A DNA stretch of 64,000 bases from M3007 sp964484205 (lineage in GTDB: Bacteria > Bacteroidota > Bacteroidia > Chitinophagales > Saprospiraceae), in the NCBI GenBank assembly GCA_964484205.1, contig CAZAEZ010000026.1:1-64000 (forward strand). Direction: 5' to 3'. The notes below the pieces were generated by a model. The model saw only the letters and a list, made by a program, of their open reading frames with translations. It was not told where the DNA came from and searched no databases. Below are positions 8,792-17,457 of this stretch, piece by piece. Position numbers and translations under genes: made by a program. How positions within the stretch are numbered: position 1 is the first letter of the stretch; each line of letters starts with the position of its first letter.

Positions 8792-8913
8792 TGCACGAAT
8801 AAGGTTGAATCAGAAAGGAATGGTAGACAAAAACTTCAAAATTACACCCGATCGTTGAAAGGATCAACTTTTGGCCCTGGAAATACCGTAAGAGCGCATT
8901 TCTAAATTGCACG

Positions 8914-8921
8914 TACCTTTG
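8914..8921 (+). promoter_or_regulatory. Bacteroidota-type -7 box upstream of sixA
   Basis: TACCTTTG, an exact TAnnTTTG match, lies 20 nt before the sixA ATG. No convincing -33 TTG is seen. Confidence 0.55.
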
Positions 8922-8941
8922 AGTAAACACAATTGATCGAT

Positions 8942-9436
8942 ATGCGAAATCTTTTTCTTGTTCGGCATGCCAAATCCAGCTGGGATACCCCGGGTTTGTC
9001 TGATTTTGACCGGCCCTTGAATAATCGTGGCTTGAAAGACGCACCTGAAATGGCTGATTTGCTGCGCGGCATGCACGTCAAACCCGATTTGATGATCAGT
9101 AGCCCGGCCAACCGGGCGCTTACCACGGCCCGTTTTTTTGCCAAGGGACTCGGCTTTGGCGAAGCGGCTGTCATTCAGAACAAAGACATCTACGAGGCTT
9201 ATCCTTCGGTAATCCTGCGGATCATCAGCGCCTTACCGGACACCGCACAAACCGTTTTCCTCTTCGGCCACAACCCGACGTTTACCGACGTTGCCAATAA
9301 TTTTACGGATGATTTTATCGACAATGTGCCTACCTGCGGCGTTGTACATATTGAATCGTCGGCCGCCAATTGGGCTTCAGTCGATGGGGAAAACTCCCGT
9401 ATCAAAGCCTGTTATTTTCCAAAAGAAGTGTTGTGA
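8942..9436 (+). CDS. sixA: SixA-type phosphohistidine phosphatase (histidine phosphatase family)
   Basis: A 164-aa histidine-phosphatase-superfamily protein. The catalytic RHAKS motif is at residues 8-12, and the second histidine lies in LFGHNPTFTD. Arg and Glu positions of the small SixA clade are present (DFDRPLNNRGLKDAPEMA). SixA removes phosphate from histidine residues of phosphotransfer proteins; the target here is not evident. I use the ATG at 8942, not an ATT nine bases upstream. The stop TGA overlaps the GTG start of the next gene, implying translational coupling. Confidence 0.88.
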   Translation: MRNLFLVRHAKSSWDTPGLSDFDRPLNNRGLKDAPEMADLLRGMHVKPDLMISSPANRALTTARFFAKGLGFGEAAVIQNKDIYEAYPSVILRIISALPDTAQTVFLFGHNPTFTDVANNFTDDFIDNVPTCGVVHIESSAANWASVDGENSRIKACYFPKEVL

Positions 9437-9786
9437 AGTCAAAAACCCGTTTTTTCCTGCTGCACCTGATCTTGATGGCAACGGCTACAGCTTGCCAGAA
9501 TCCTGCTGAAAAACCCATGTTTTCAGAGGAAAAAACTGCCCGGATCATGGCTGATCTTTATCTGGCTGAAGCGGCTACCAACGGCCTCACCAGTTATTCA
9601 AAAGACAGCCTGACGCATGTATACTACGAACAGGTACTCAAAATACATGGCGTAACTGCACCGGAGTACGAGCAGAATTTGAAAATTCTTGCTCAGGATG
9701 AAGAACGGATTGAGCGGGTTGTAAACCAGGCGCTTAAGCTGATCGATCCCAAGGCAAAAGAGCCGGAAGACAAGGAAGAAGACTAA
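9433..9786 (+). CDS. DUF4296 domain lipoprotein
   Basis: About 117 aa, with a signal peptide ending in a lipobox-like ATAC (LILMATATAC-QNP), then the DUF4296 core with ARIMADLYLAEAATNG and YYEQVLKIHGV. DUF4296 proteins are Bacteroidota lipoproteins of unknown function. The start is a GTG at 9433 that overlaps the sixA stop (GTGA); the only other candidate, an ATG at 9475, would truncate the signal peptide. The C-terminus is acidic and charged (Lys/Glu rich). It converges on sucC with a 6-nt gap. Confidence 0.8.
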   Translation: MKSKTRFFLLHLILMATATACQNPAEKPMFSEEKTARIMADLYLAEAATNGLTSYSKDSLTHVYYEQVLKIHGVTAPEYEQNLKILAQDEERIERVVNQALKLIDPKAKEPEDKEED

Positions 9787-9792
9787 TTTGAA

Positions 9793-10986
9793 TCAGGCCT
9801 TCAACACTTTTGCCACCAGGTCCGCCGCCTCCTGAAACTCAACGGCGCCCATGACCTGGAGTCCCGATTCGTCAATGATTTTTTTAGCAAGGTCGGCATT
9901 CGTGCCCTGCAGCCGGACGATCACCGGAACCGGGATGTTGCCAATGGACTTGTAGGCATCCACTACGCCCTGGGCCACCCGGTCGCAGCGCACGATACCG
10001 CCAAAAATATTGATGAGAATGGCTTTGACGTTCGAATCTTTCAGGATGATCCGCATGGCGTTTTCCACCCGTTCGGCATCGGCGGTGCCACCTACGTCGA
10101 GGAAGTTGGCGGGTTCGCCACCGGATAGTTTGATCAGGTCCATGGTGGCCATTGCCAGGCCGGCGCCGTTTACCATGCAGCCGACATTGCCGTCGAGTTT
10201 GACGTAGTTCAGATCAAATTCTTTTGCTTCGACATCGGAGGGGTCTTCCTCATCGGTATCGCGCAGGGCTTCCAGGTCAGGATGGCGGAACAGGCCGTTG
10301 TCGTCGAGAACCACCTTGGAATCCACGGCGATAATGTGATCGTCGGAGGTTTTCAGGCAGGGATTGATTTCAAACAAATTGGCATCGCTACCGACAAAGG
10401 CGGCATATAGTTTTTGGACGAAAGCCACCATTTCCTTAAACGCCTGCCCGTTCAGGCCCAGGTTGAATGCCACTTTGGACGCCTGAAACGGCCGCAGGCC
10501 CAGGAGCGGATCTACAAATTCGGTGAACACCCGCTCCGGAGTTTCCGCGGCTACTTTTTCAATATCCATACCGCCGTCGGGGGAGTAAATGATCACATTG
10601 CCGCCGCGGCCCCGGTCTGTTAAAATACTGATATAGAATTCTTTCGGTTCACCCGGGCCGGGGTAAAAAACATCCTGGGTAACCAGCACCTTGCGTACAA
10701 GTTTGCCTTCCGGCGGTGTTTGCGGTGTTTTGAGCATCATTCCGATGATGTTTCCGGCTAAGGCGCCGGCTTCTTCCGGGCTTTTTGCCAGTTTGACGCC
10801 GCCGCCTTTACCCCGGCCGCCGGCGTGGATCTGGGCTTTAACCACACACCAGTCCGAGTTATAATCTTCCTTAAGTTTTTTTGCAGCGGCAACAGCCTCT
10901 TCCGCCGAATGTGCCAGGATGCCTTCCTGGATCTTTACACCGTACGATTTGAGTAGTTCCTTACCCTGATATTCGTGTAGATTCAT
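9793..10986 (-). CDS. sucC: succinyl-CoA synthetase (ADP-forming) subunit beta
   Basis: A 397-aa TCA-cycle enzyme subunit with an N-terminal ATP-grasp domain (MNLHEYQGKELLKSYGV, GGRGKGGGVKL) and a C-terminal CoA-ligase domain (NIFGGIVRCDRVAQG). With the alpha subunit it converts succinyl-CoA plus ADP to succinate plus ATP. Length matches bacterial SucC (388-400 aa). sucD is not adjacent, so the two subunits are unlinked in this genome, as in several Bacteroidota. It has its own upstream promoter with both boxes recognisable. Confidence 0.95.
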   Translation of the reverse strand: MNLHEYQGKELLKSYGVKIQEGILAHSAEEAVAAAKKLKEDYNSDWCVVKAQIHAGGRGKGGGVKLAKSPEEAGALAGNIIGMMLKTPQTPPEGKLVRKVLVTQDVFYPGPGEPKEFYISILTDRGRGGNVIIYSPDGGMDIEKVAAETPERVFTEFVDPLLGLRPFQASKVAFNLGLNGQAFKEMVAFVQKLYAAFVGSDANLFEINPCLKTSDDHIIAVDSKVVLDDNGLFRHPDLEALRDTDEEDPSDVEAKEFDLNYVKLDGNVGCMVNGAGLAMATMDLIKLSGGEPANFLDVGGTADAERVENAMRIILKDSNVKAILINIFGGIVRCDRVAQGVVDAYKSIGNIPVPVIVRLQGTNADLAKKIIDESGLQVMGAVEFQEAADLVAKVLKA

Positions 10987-11030
10987 GGTGAATTATGTGC
11001 TTGTGTGATTTCCTGAATTAGATGCGCGCG

Positions 11031-11059
11031 CAAAGGTAAGGCAAGCAATTTTAATGCAA
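11031..11059 (-). promoter_or_regulatory. Bacteroidota-type promoter of sucC
   Basis: Minus strand: -33 TTG at 11057-11059, 18-bp spacer, -7 TACCTTTG at 11031-11038, 44 nt before the sucC ATG. Both boxes fit the TTTG/TAnnTTTG pattern. Confidence 0.6.
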
Positions 11060-11098
11060 CGCATCGGGCTGTATTTCCGGAATATTTGGGCAGGTTGT

Positions 11099-11797
11099 TC
11101 AGTCCGAGTGCCCGGCAGAAAACCGGGCAAGTTTCTCCAAAGTTTGATCTTTGTATTGCCCACCGATAGGCAGCGTTTGGCTGCCCGCCGTGATTTCACT
11201 GGAGGAATAGGCTTCCACATGGGCCAGTGAAATAAGGAAAGAGCGGTGAATCCGCCACAGGCCGAGCAGAATTTCCATTTCACTGATCTGCCCTTTGGTA
11301 ACAACCGACCTGCCGTCGCTCAGGTGCAAGCGCACATATTCCTTCAGACTTTCGACGTACACCACTTCATCGAGCCAAACACGCACCATTTTTTTATTGA
11401 CATTGAAAAAATGGAAGGTACGGGCAGAATGGCTGTTCCGGCTTTCAGCCTCCGGCCGGCGCAATTTGTGAATCGCCTTTAAAAAGCGCTCAAAATCAAT
11501 TGGTTTTAACAGGTAGTCGATGACACCCAAATCAAATCCTTCCACCGCATATTCCTGGTAAGCGGTGGTGAGAATGGTTTGCGGCCGGTGTGTGAGCGAT
11601 TGTAAAAAATCAAGTCCCTTTTGCCCGGGCAAATGAATATCCAGAAACAGGACATCCAAAGGCTCTTGCTGCAAGGCCTCAAAAGCCTGAGCGGCATCGG
11701 AGCAGCGTCCGGCAAAACGCATCCAGGGCACCTGGCGGATGTAGTCCTCCAAAATGGCCGCAGCAAGGGGTTCGTCTTCTACGATCAGGCAGTTCAA
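11099..11797 (-). CDS. LytTR family DNA-binding response regulator
   Basis: A 232-aa response regulator with an N-terminal receiver domain (acidic pocket VEDE at residues 6-9, phospho-acceptor Asp53 in FLDIHLPG, TTAYQEYAVEGF switch region, KPI motif) and a C-terminal LytTR DNA-binding domain (about 130-230). The start is a TTG at 11797: the family N-terminus MNCLIVEDEP begins there and no ATG is available. The kinase gene lies upstream on the same strand with a 53-nt gap, making a standard LytS/LytR-type pair. LytTR regulators bind paired direct repeats; a candidate site lies upstream of the kinase gene. Confidence 0.9.
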   Translation of the reverse strand: MNCLIVEDEPLAAAILEDYIRQVPWMRFAGRCSDAAQAFEALQQEPLDVLFLDIHLPGQKGLDFLQSLTHRPQTILTTAYQEYAVEGFDLGVIDYLLKPIDFERFLKAIHKLRRPEAESRNSHSARTFHFFNVNKKMVRVWLDEVVYVESLKEYVRLHLSDGRSVVTKGQISEMEILLGLWRIHRSFLISLAHVEAYSSSEITAGSQTLPIGGQYKDQTLEKLARFSAGHSD

Positions 11798-11850
11798 AAT
11801 GTGTTGATTTTATGATTTGCGGGGCGCATTGCCCGCAGGGTGATGTATCC

Positions 11851-12870
11851 TTATAAATTTACTGTGAGCATAACCCCAAAACAAGCAGGCATATTTTCAG
11901 TTTCCGGCTTAATTTCTGCCACCAAATTACTGCGACCCGGGTATCGAAGTTCCAATTGCCTGCGAATATTGGCCAGGCCGATGCCCCGGTGGTTTTCTTT
12001 GGGCGCCAATTCCTGGAGGGGATTTTCGATGCGGACAGTCAGTTTTTTTGCTTTCAGATGTACCGCGATCCGGACCCAGGCCTCATGGCGATCTTCGCTT
12101 ACCCCATGTTTAAAGGCGTTTTCTACCAGGGGCAGGAGCAGCAGCGGCGTGATTGGTTGGGCCGGATTGTCCAGGTCAAACCGGGTTTCAACGGTCAACC
12201 GTTCACTGTCGAAGCGCAATTCTTCCAGCGCGATGTAGTCTTTCAGGATTTTCACTTCCTGCTCGATCGGGATCGTTGCTTTGCCTGTTTCGTATAAAAC
12301 AAAGCGCAGCAAGTTGGCCAGTTGAAGCGCTACCGGGGCCGTTTTGTCCGATTTGATGCGCGCCAGGGCGTATAAGTTGTTGATGGTGTTAAATAAAAAA
12401 TGCGGCTGCAACTGGTTTTTGAGTGCCAACAATTCGGTTTCCGTTTTTTCGCGTTGCAATTGCGCTTCCCGGCGCAGGCTTTCCTGGTGCCTGAAATACA
12501 ATCTGGCCGAAATTGCAACGGCAGTGGCCAATACACAATCGAAAATATCGACCGCCATCCGGCTCAGGTCCCAGAAATGAATCGTAGCGTCGGGGAAGTA
12601 CTCCGGTACGACATACCAGAATTTCAAAAACCGGTTGAACATGCCGCCAAGGATCACAACCAGCGCAACACCCGACAGCGCCCACCAACTGTGCTTGCTC
12701 CATCGGTCGAGCACCCAAAATCCCACGTAGGTTGCCAGCATCCGGGCCGGCATCTGCAAGCCCTCCGTCAGCAGGTACTTGGGCAAATTTCCATCATACC
12801 GGCTGTACGTGTAGGCGTAAACAAGCCAATAGGCAAGCCAGAAAAGCAGATGCAAGAGCAGTTTAGGCAT
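11851..12870 (-). CDS. LytS-type sensor histidine kinase (His_kinase family)
   Basis: A 339-aa membrane sensor kinase with about four hydrophobic segments in residues 1-122, a short charged coiled region (about 125-152), then the His_kinase motif QLQPHFLFN with phospho-acceptor His157 and an HATPase domain (LPLVENAFKHG). It has no large extracytoplasmic sensor, so the signal is probably sensed in or near the membrane. ATG start at 12870 is preferred because MPKLLLHLLFWLAYW is the usual start of this family; the open frame further upstream looks non-coding. It forms an operon with the LytTR regulator downstream. Confidence 0.9.
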   Translation of the reverse strand: MPKLLLHLLFWLAYWLVYAYTYSRYDGNLPKYLLTEGLQMPARMLATYVGFWVLDRWSKHSWWALSGVALVVILGGMFNRFLKFWYVVPEYFPDATIHFWDLSRMAVDIFDCVLATAVAISARLYFRHQESLRREAQLQREKTETELLALKNQLQPHFLFNTINNLYALARIKSDKTAPVALQLANLLRFVLYETGKATIPIEQEVKILKDYIALEELRFDSERLTVETRFDLDNPAQPITPLLLLPLVENAFKHGVSEDRHEAWVRIAVHLKAKKLTVRIENPLQELAPKENHRGIGLANIRRQLELRYPGRSNLVAEIKPETENMPACFGVMLTVNL

Positions 12871-12911
12871 AAGATGCCGGCAAAGATCGGTAAAGCCGCG
12901 TTGCCGAAACC

Positions 12912-12944
12912 TGAATTTTGACCGGCATCTGTGTGAATTTTGAC
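12912..12944 (-). promoter_or_regulatory. candidate LytTR operator: spaced direct repeat upstream of the kinase gene
   Basis: The 11-mer TGAATTTTGAC (plus strand) occurs twice, at 12912-12922 and 12934-12944, a start-to-start spacing of 22 bp (two helical turns). Both copies are followed by a GG-containing extension. LytTR dimers are known to bind two direct repeats with a spacing close to this. The site is 42-74 nt upstream of the kinase start codon. Confidence 0.5.
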
Positions 12945-13128
12945 GGGAAATCAGGCTGGCGCATAGCAATGCCTGGTTTTAAAAATGGCATAAATGCGAT
13001 CAATTGCCAGTTAATTGGCTGAAATGTCGCTGCTTGTCCAACAATAATTTGTCTATACGGGTATTTCGCCCAAAATTGCACGGATTGTTTGTTCGCCTGT
13101 TTAATAGCGTTGAAAAGTTTTGTTTTCG

Positions 13129-13539
13129 ATGATTGAAAAATTTCAAGTAGACCGCCATTTTTTGTTTTTGCATGGGCAAAGTCTGAAGGTATTTGCCGAG
13201 CGCATTTTGCGAAAATCCCTGAAAAGCACCTACATACCTAACCAATCAGACCTTTGGGATGCCCTGAATGAAAGTGTACAGGCCTTACACGAGGTACTGG
13301 ATAACCCCCAACTTAAACGAAAGGAACGCACCGAGGCCGTGCGCGAAAAAGAAGCTCCGGTGCTGCTTGCTTTGGGAAAGATGGCTGAATATGTTGAAAA
13401 AACGGCCAGTTGCAAGTCGGATGTTTTTACCACCGGTTTTCGCCCGCATGCCGAGCATCGCAAGTTAAAGGAACGCGGGGTGCAAACCCGGCGGCGCCAG
13501 CGGGTATCGGCTAAACTTGCGGAACTCCAGGAGCAATAG
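13129..13539 (+). CDS. hypothetical protein, 136 aa, charged and helical
   Basis: No family recognised. The protein starts MIEKFQVDRHFLFLHGQSLK, has a central strongly charged, probably coiled stretch (QLKRKERTEAVREKEAP) and a basic C-terminal part (KLKERGVQTRRRQRVSAK). No signal peptide or membrane segment, so cytoplasmic. I chose the ATG at 13129 over a TTG nine bases upstream. Two cysteines or fewer, no obvious metal site. It stands alone, divergent from the histidine kinase gene and convergent with the FtsE-like gene (7-nt gap). Base composition is like its neighbours. Confidence 0.65.
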   Translation: MIEKFQVDRHFLFLHGQSLKVFAERILRKSLKSTYIPNQSDLWDALNESVQALHEVLDNPQLKRKERTEAVREKEAPVLLALGKMAEYVEKTASCKSDVFTTGFRPHAEHRKLKERGVQTRRRQRVSAKLAELQEQ

Positions 13540-13546
13540 CAAAAGA

Positions 13547-14236
13547 TTATTTGATCTCCACGCCTTCATCGTCGATCAGTTTGCCTTGCCGGATCCGAAT
13601 GATCCGTGCCGGAAAATTTTCCAGAATCCGATAGTCATGGGTAGCGCAAAGCACGGCAGTGTTGTGCTCTTTGGCGAGGTTGCGCATGAGCACCAGTACA
13701 TCGTCGCTCGTTTCAGGGTCGAGGTTTCCCGTGGGCTCATCGGCAATTAGCAATTCGGGCCGGTTGAGCAAGGCCCGTGCAATAACGACGCGTTGTTGCT
13801 CGCCCCCGGAAAGTTCGAAAGGCATGGCTTCTTTTTTGTCGGGCATGCCCACGCCTTCCAAAACTTCCTGGATCCGTTCGTCCATTTCCTGCACACTTGT
13901 CCAACCGGTAGCGCGCAAAACAAAACGCAGGTTTTCCGCCACATTCCGGTCGGTAAGCAGGTTAAAATCCTGGAATACAATTCCCAGTTTCCGGCGGAGC
14001 AAATGCACGTTATTCCGGTCGATGGTGCGGAGGTCAAAGCCGACGACTTCGCCGTTGCCTTTCGTGAGCGGGAGTGCAGCATACAGCGTTTTGAGCAGGC
14101 TCGACTTGCCGCTGCCAGTTTTTCCGATCAGGTAAGTAAATTCTCCGGGACCGATGGTCAGGCTAATATTTTCCAGCACGAGACGCTGGTCTTGCTGGCA
14201 GATATCGGTGTTGCTTAGGCGAACGACTGGTTGCAC
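13547..14236 (-). CDS. FtsE-like ABC transporter ATP-binding protein
   Basis: A 229-aa ABC ATPase: Walker A GKTGSGKS (residues 38-45), signature LSGGEQQR, Walker B LLIADEPTGNLDPET and the H-loop ATHDYRILE. The sequence is closest in style to FtsE, which with FtsX links division to cell-wall hydrolase activation; the LolD/MacB group is the alternative. No FtsX-like permease is adjacent. The start appears to be a GTG at 14236, since no in-frame ATG precedes the beta strand MQPVVRLSN. It is a monocistronic candidate between dapB and the convergent 136-aa gene. Confidence 0.85.
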   Translation of the reverse strand: MQPVVRLSNTDICQQDQRLVLENISLTIGPGEFTYLIGKTGSGKSSLLKTLYAALPLTKGNGEVVGFDLRTIDRNNVHLLRRKLGIVFQDFNLLTDRNVAENLRFVLRATGWTSVQEMDERIQEVLEGVGMPDKKEAMPFELSGGEQQRVVIARALLNRPELLIADEPTGNLDPETSDDVLVLMRNLAKEHNTAVLCATHDYRILENFPARIIRIRQGKLIDDEGVEIK

Positions 14237-14365
14237 GGGTGGTAACTGTTTTTCTGGTTCGGCTTCCGCTTTGGAAAAACGAAGGTTTGCAAAGTTGACA
14301 GTTTCCCCGGGTTACGCGAATTTATTGCGAAAAATTCTCACACGGCGTGTAAAGAAATTTACGCG

Positions 14366-15085
14366 CTACAAGCCCAGCACGTCTTCCATCCGGTACACCC
14401 CTGTTTTCCCCTTCAGCCAGTTTGCCGCCAATAGCGCACCGCTTGCAAACCCGGTTCTGGAAAATGCCCGGTGTTCGATGGTGATTTCATCTACCGGACT
14501 TTGCCAGCAAATCCGGTGGGTTCCGGGTACTTCATTTTCCCGGATGGCCGTCACCGGTATTTCGTTTGCCGCCGCCGGGGTAGGGTGCAGCTGCCAATTT
14601 TGCTTGCGGTCGAGATTTTGCAAAAGATCGCTGGTGAGGGTGCGTGCAGTTCCGCTCGGCGCGTCGAGTTTGTGGATGTGGTGAATCTCAGTAACAGCCG
14701 GGTCGTATTCCAGGCGGCTGTTCATAAGCCGGGCGAGGTAGCGGTTGAGTGCAAAAAACAAATTGACGCCGACACTGAAGTTGGAGGCCCACAGGAATGC
14801 GCCCTGGTTTTCCCGACACCAGTTTTCCGCTTCTGCCAGTTGTTCCAGCCAACCGGTGGTTCCGCTCACCACCGGAACTCCGGCTTCCAGACAGGCCATT
14901 ACATTTTTAAAAGCGGCTTCCGGGCGGGTAAATTCTATGACAACATCGGCAGTGCGCAACAAATCCGTGTTGATCTTATCCCGGTTGTCCTGCGTAATTT
15001 TCCAGGCAATATCCACGCCCTGCGGTTCGGCCAAGGCCTCGATGGCTTTGCCCATTTTACCGTAGCCTAAAAGTCCGATCTGCAT
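14366..15085 (-). CDS. dapB: 4-hydroxy-tetrahydrodipicolinate reductase
   Basis: A 239-aa lysine/diaminopimelate pathway enzyme that reduces hydroxy-tetrahydrodipicolinate with NAD(P)H. The Rossmann motif GYGKMGKAI is at residues 7-15. The family signature HHIHKLDAPSGTA carries His135 (acid/base) and Lys139. The protein is shorter than E. coli DapB (273 aa), as is usual in Bacteroidota. It lies 27 nt after the LVIVD-repeat gene on the same strand, so it may sit at the end of a long transcript that includes yraN. Confidence 0.94.
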   Translation of the reverse strand: MQIGLLGYGKMGKAIEALAEPQGVDIAWKITQDNRDKINTDLLRTADVVIEFTRPEAAFKNVMACLEAGVPVVSGTTGWLEQLAEAENWCRENQGAFLWASNFSVGVNLFFALNRYLARLMNSRLEYDPAVTEIHHIHKLDAPSGTARTLTSDLLQNLDRKQNWQLHPTPAAANEIPVTAIRENEVPGTHRICWQSPVDEITIEHRAFSRTGFASGALLAANWLKGKTGVYRMEDVLGL

Positions 15086-15112
15086 ATGCTGCGTTTTTGG
15101 ATAGGTTCCGGA

Positions 15113-16975
15113 TCACCGGGTCTTGACCACTTTTTTTAAAACGGGTGTGGCCCCGTCGCCCCAATCCAGTTGAAGAAAATAAACCCCGGCAGGCCATTCA
15201 GCGCCAAGTCGAAGCACGCCGTCGTTAGGCTGGTCGGTAAGGTTCAATAGTTGTTCCCCAACGCTGTTAAAAACCCGGAGCCGGTATGTGGGATATTCCG
15301 CAGCAACACTGAGCTGCATTTCTTGCGAAAACGGGTTTGGCCAACTGGCAAACAGGTTATGGGGCGTTTGGCCCGATCCCAGGAATGCCTTGCTTTTGGG
15401 GGCGATCAACAGGTCCAGGATTTGATCTTCCGAGATTTGCATTTTATACGTAACAGATTTTCCAAATCCGGATGCGCCGGCAATAATGTCGTACAAGCCG
15501 GCCGGCAAATCTGGCATGGCAAAAGCCCCGAGGGCATCCGTTGTTGTTTCCCAAACACCGCTCCAGCTGGAAAAGGTCACCGTAGCGTCCGGAACAGCAT
15601 TGCCGTCGTAGGCGCTTCGAACAGTGCCGGTTATGTTCAATCCGCCGGCAGGGTACAGTGCCGTATGGAGATTTCGAACAACACCGCGCTGAAAATAAAC
15701 CGTGAATTCCTGGCTCTGAAAGCCGGTTTTGCTAATCCGAACGGTAAAATACCCTTCATTTTCCTGGCCCATTTTGAATGCGCCGTTTGCCGCCGTTTGT
15801 TCCGTTTGGCTGCCCAGCACTTCTATCAAAACACCGTTGAGCGGGGCGCCGGTAAGGCCGTTGGTGACGGCGCCTTCCAGGTAGCAGGCCCGGACGTAGT
15901 TGGGGCTTAGCACCCATATTTCGCCATTGTTATCTTCGGTGGCCCGAATGGTGGATGCAATGATGTTTCCGGAGGGCAAATACGGATAAACGCCCCAACA
16001 GCCATCATAGCCACTGCCCGAACGGTTGGGGTAGGTGTCGTAGTTGCCGACCTGAACGAGGTTGTCGGGCCGGGTAATGTCCACAATGGTGAACCCGTCT
16101 TTGTACCAGGCTGTCACGGCAAAATTGCCCAGAATATGGGTGTTGTGCACGGCGGAATTGGAGCCAGGATTGCTTTGGATTTTGTCGAGCAGCGTAATAT
16201 TGTCCAGGTTGGAAATATCATACGCGGCCAGGTAGGAATTGTTGGTTTCATCGGTCGTGAACAGCGTTTTCCGGTCGTCGGAAGGCCAGGTGTTGTGGGT
16301 GAAGTTGTTTGGTGTGTTTTGGGTTTCAAGCAGGTTCGGATTGCTTTTGTCGTGTAGGTCAACCACCGAAAACAGGCCCTGGTAAATATGTGCGGCGTAG
16401 AGGGTGTCGTTGTCCACAAAGCCGTCGTGGATATAGCCCAGTTGGTCAAACTTGCCGGCATACTTGGGGTTGTACGGGTCGCCGTTCAGGTTCAGGATTT
16501 TCGCGCCACCGCTGAACAGATTTCCGCCGTAGGCGTATAAAAAACCGCTTGCCACGTCGATGTGCAAGGCATGGATTTTCCCTAATTGACCCTGAATCGG
16601 CCCGTCGCCGGTGTAATAGTGGTAGGGCAGGTTGGGCGCCGGCAAATTTGACATATTTATAACCTGCACGCCCTGGCCACCTTCGGAAACGATGTAGGCA
16701 TACTGCCGGAAGGTTTTTATTTCTTTCCACAAATTGTTGGGGCCGGGAATCTGGACGATTTGTTGCGGGGCATCCGGGTTGGTAACGTCTACAATTATCA
16801 GGCCCTGTGAAGCGCCGACCAAGGCATATTCCCGGCCATTGGCTGCGTAGCCCCAAACATTGGCGACCGATTGTCCGGGAAAACTCATTTTTGAGCGAAA
16901 CGCGACATTGGAATTTTGTGAAAACAGGGATGCGCAAACCAGCAGGGTCAGCAGCAGGAAGGTAGATTTTTTCAT
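15113..16975 (-). CDS. secreted LVIVD-repeat (choice-of-anchor B) protein with carboxypeptidase-regulatory domains and T9SS type A sorting domain
   Basis: A 620-aa protein with signal peptide (MKKSTFLLLTLLVCASLFSQ). Residues about 30-385 contain LVIVD-type beta-propeller repeats (LIIVDVTNPDAPQQIVQI, GLFSVVDLHDKSNPNLLE, GFTIVDITRPDNLVQVG). Two carboxypeptidase-regulatory-like beta-sandwiches follow (about 392-540; GAVTNGLTGAPLNGVLIEV and ITGTVRSAYDGNAVPDATV). The C-terminus is a Por-secretion tail (PNPFSQEMQLS ... GVYFLQL). It is predicted to be exported by Sec, then by T9SS to the cell surface. I use the ATG at 16975, where the signal peptide begins; the longer open frame is spurious. A role in binding or display is inference. 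Confidence 0.88.
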   Translation of the reverse strand: MKKSTFLLLTLLVCASLFSQNSNVAFRSKMSFPGQSVANVWGYAANGREYALVGASQGLIIVDVTNPDAPQQIVQIPGPNNLWKEIKTFRQYAYIVSEGGQGVQVINMSNLPAPNLPYHYYTGDGPIQGQLGKIHALHIDVASGFLYAYGGNLFSGGAKILNLNGDPYNPKYAGKFDQLGYIHDGFVDNDTLYAAHIYQGLFSVVDLHDKSNPNLLETQNTPNNFTHNTWPSDDRKTLFTTDETNNSYLAAYDISNLDNITLLDKIQSNPGSNSAVHNTHILGNFAVTAWYKDGFTIVDITRPDNLVQVGNYDTYPNRSGSGYDGCWGVYPYLPSGNIIASTIRATEDNNGEIWVLSPNYVRACYLEGAVTNGLTGAPLNGVLIEVLGSQTEQTAANGAFKMGQENEGYFTVRISKTGFQSQEFTVYFQRGVVRNLHTALYPAGGLNITGTVRSAYDGNAVPDATVTFSSWSGVWETTTDALGAFAMPDLPAGLYDIIAGASGFGKSVTYKMQISEDQILDLLIAPKSKAFLGSGQTPHNLFASWPNPFSQEMQLSVAAEYPTYRLRVFNSVGEQLLNLTDQPNDGVLRLGAEWPAGVYFLQLDWGDGATPVLKKVVKTR

Positions 16976-17083
16976 AGCTCGGTAAATCTGATTTAAACAA
17001 AGAAGCCTGGAAACAAAGGAGGGGTCAGGAGGCGTCCATGCCGGCCAAAAAGCCGGAAATGTATCAAAACGGGCCAATGGCCG

Positions 17084-17443
17084 TTAAAAAAAAGCGTCCT
17101 CTGCGTGGCGGATGGTTTTCAATTGGCCTTTAGCTAACAGCACTGAAATAATATCGAAACGCAATTCGCCCTCATGCCCGATCTGTGCCATAAATGCACC
17201 TGCGGTGCGGGCAATCAGGTCTTGTTTTTTCCGGTCCACCGCTTCTTCCGGCCCGCCAAACCCGTCGAGCGCCCGGGTTTTTACTTCCACAAAAACCAGG
17301 CAGCCTTCCGGCGTCCGGGCGATCAGATCAATTTCACCCTTGCCCGCGCGAAAGTTTTGCCGGATAATCTGATAACCTTTGTTTTGCAGGTATTCCGCTG
17401 CAAGGTTTTCACCGAGTTTGCCGATTTCGAGGTGGGACATCAT
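17084..17443 (-). CDS. YraN family (UPF0102) endonuclease-like protein
   Basis: A 119-aa protein of the YraN/UPF0102 family, which has a restriction-endonuclease-like PD-(D/E)XK fold; a Holliday-junction-resolvase-like role has been suggested for the family but is not settled. The core motif is GEIDLIARTPEGCLVFVEVKTR-like (Glu-Ile-Asp, then Glu-Val-Lys about 14 residues later). I use the ATG at 17443; an adjacent ATG at 17440 and a TTG at 17449 are alternatives. The gene sits between two T9SS cargo genes on the same strand, 14 nt after the metallopeptidase stop, so it probably shares their transcript. Confidence 0.9.
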   Translation of the reverse strand: MMSHLEIGKLGENLAAEYLQNKGYQIIRQNFRAGKGEIDLIARTPEGCLVFVEVKTRALDGFGGPEEAVDRKKQDLIARTAGAFMAQIGHEGELRFDIISVLLAKGQLKTIRHAEDAFF

Positions 17444-17457
17444 TTCCAAAACCGGTC

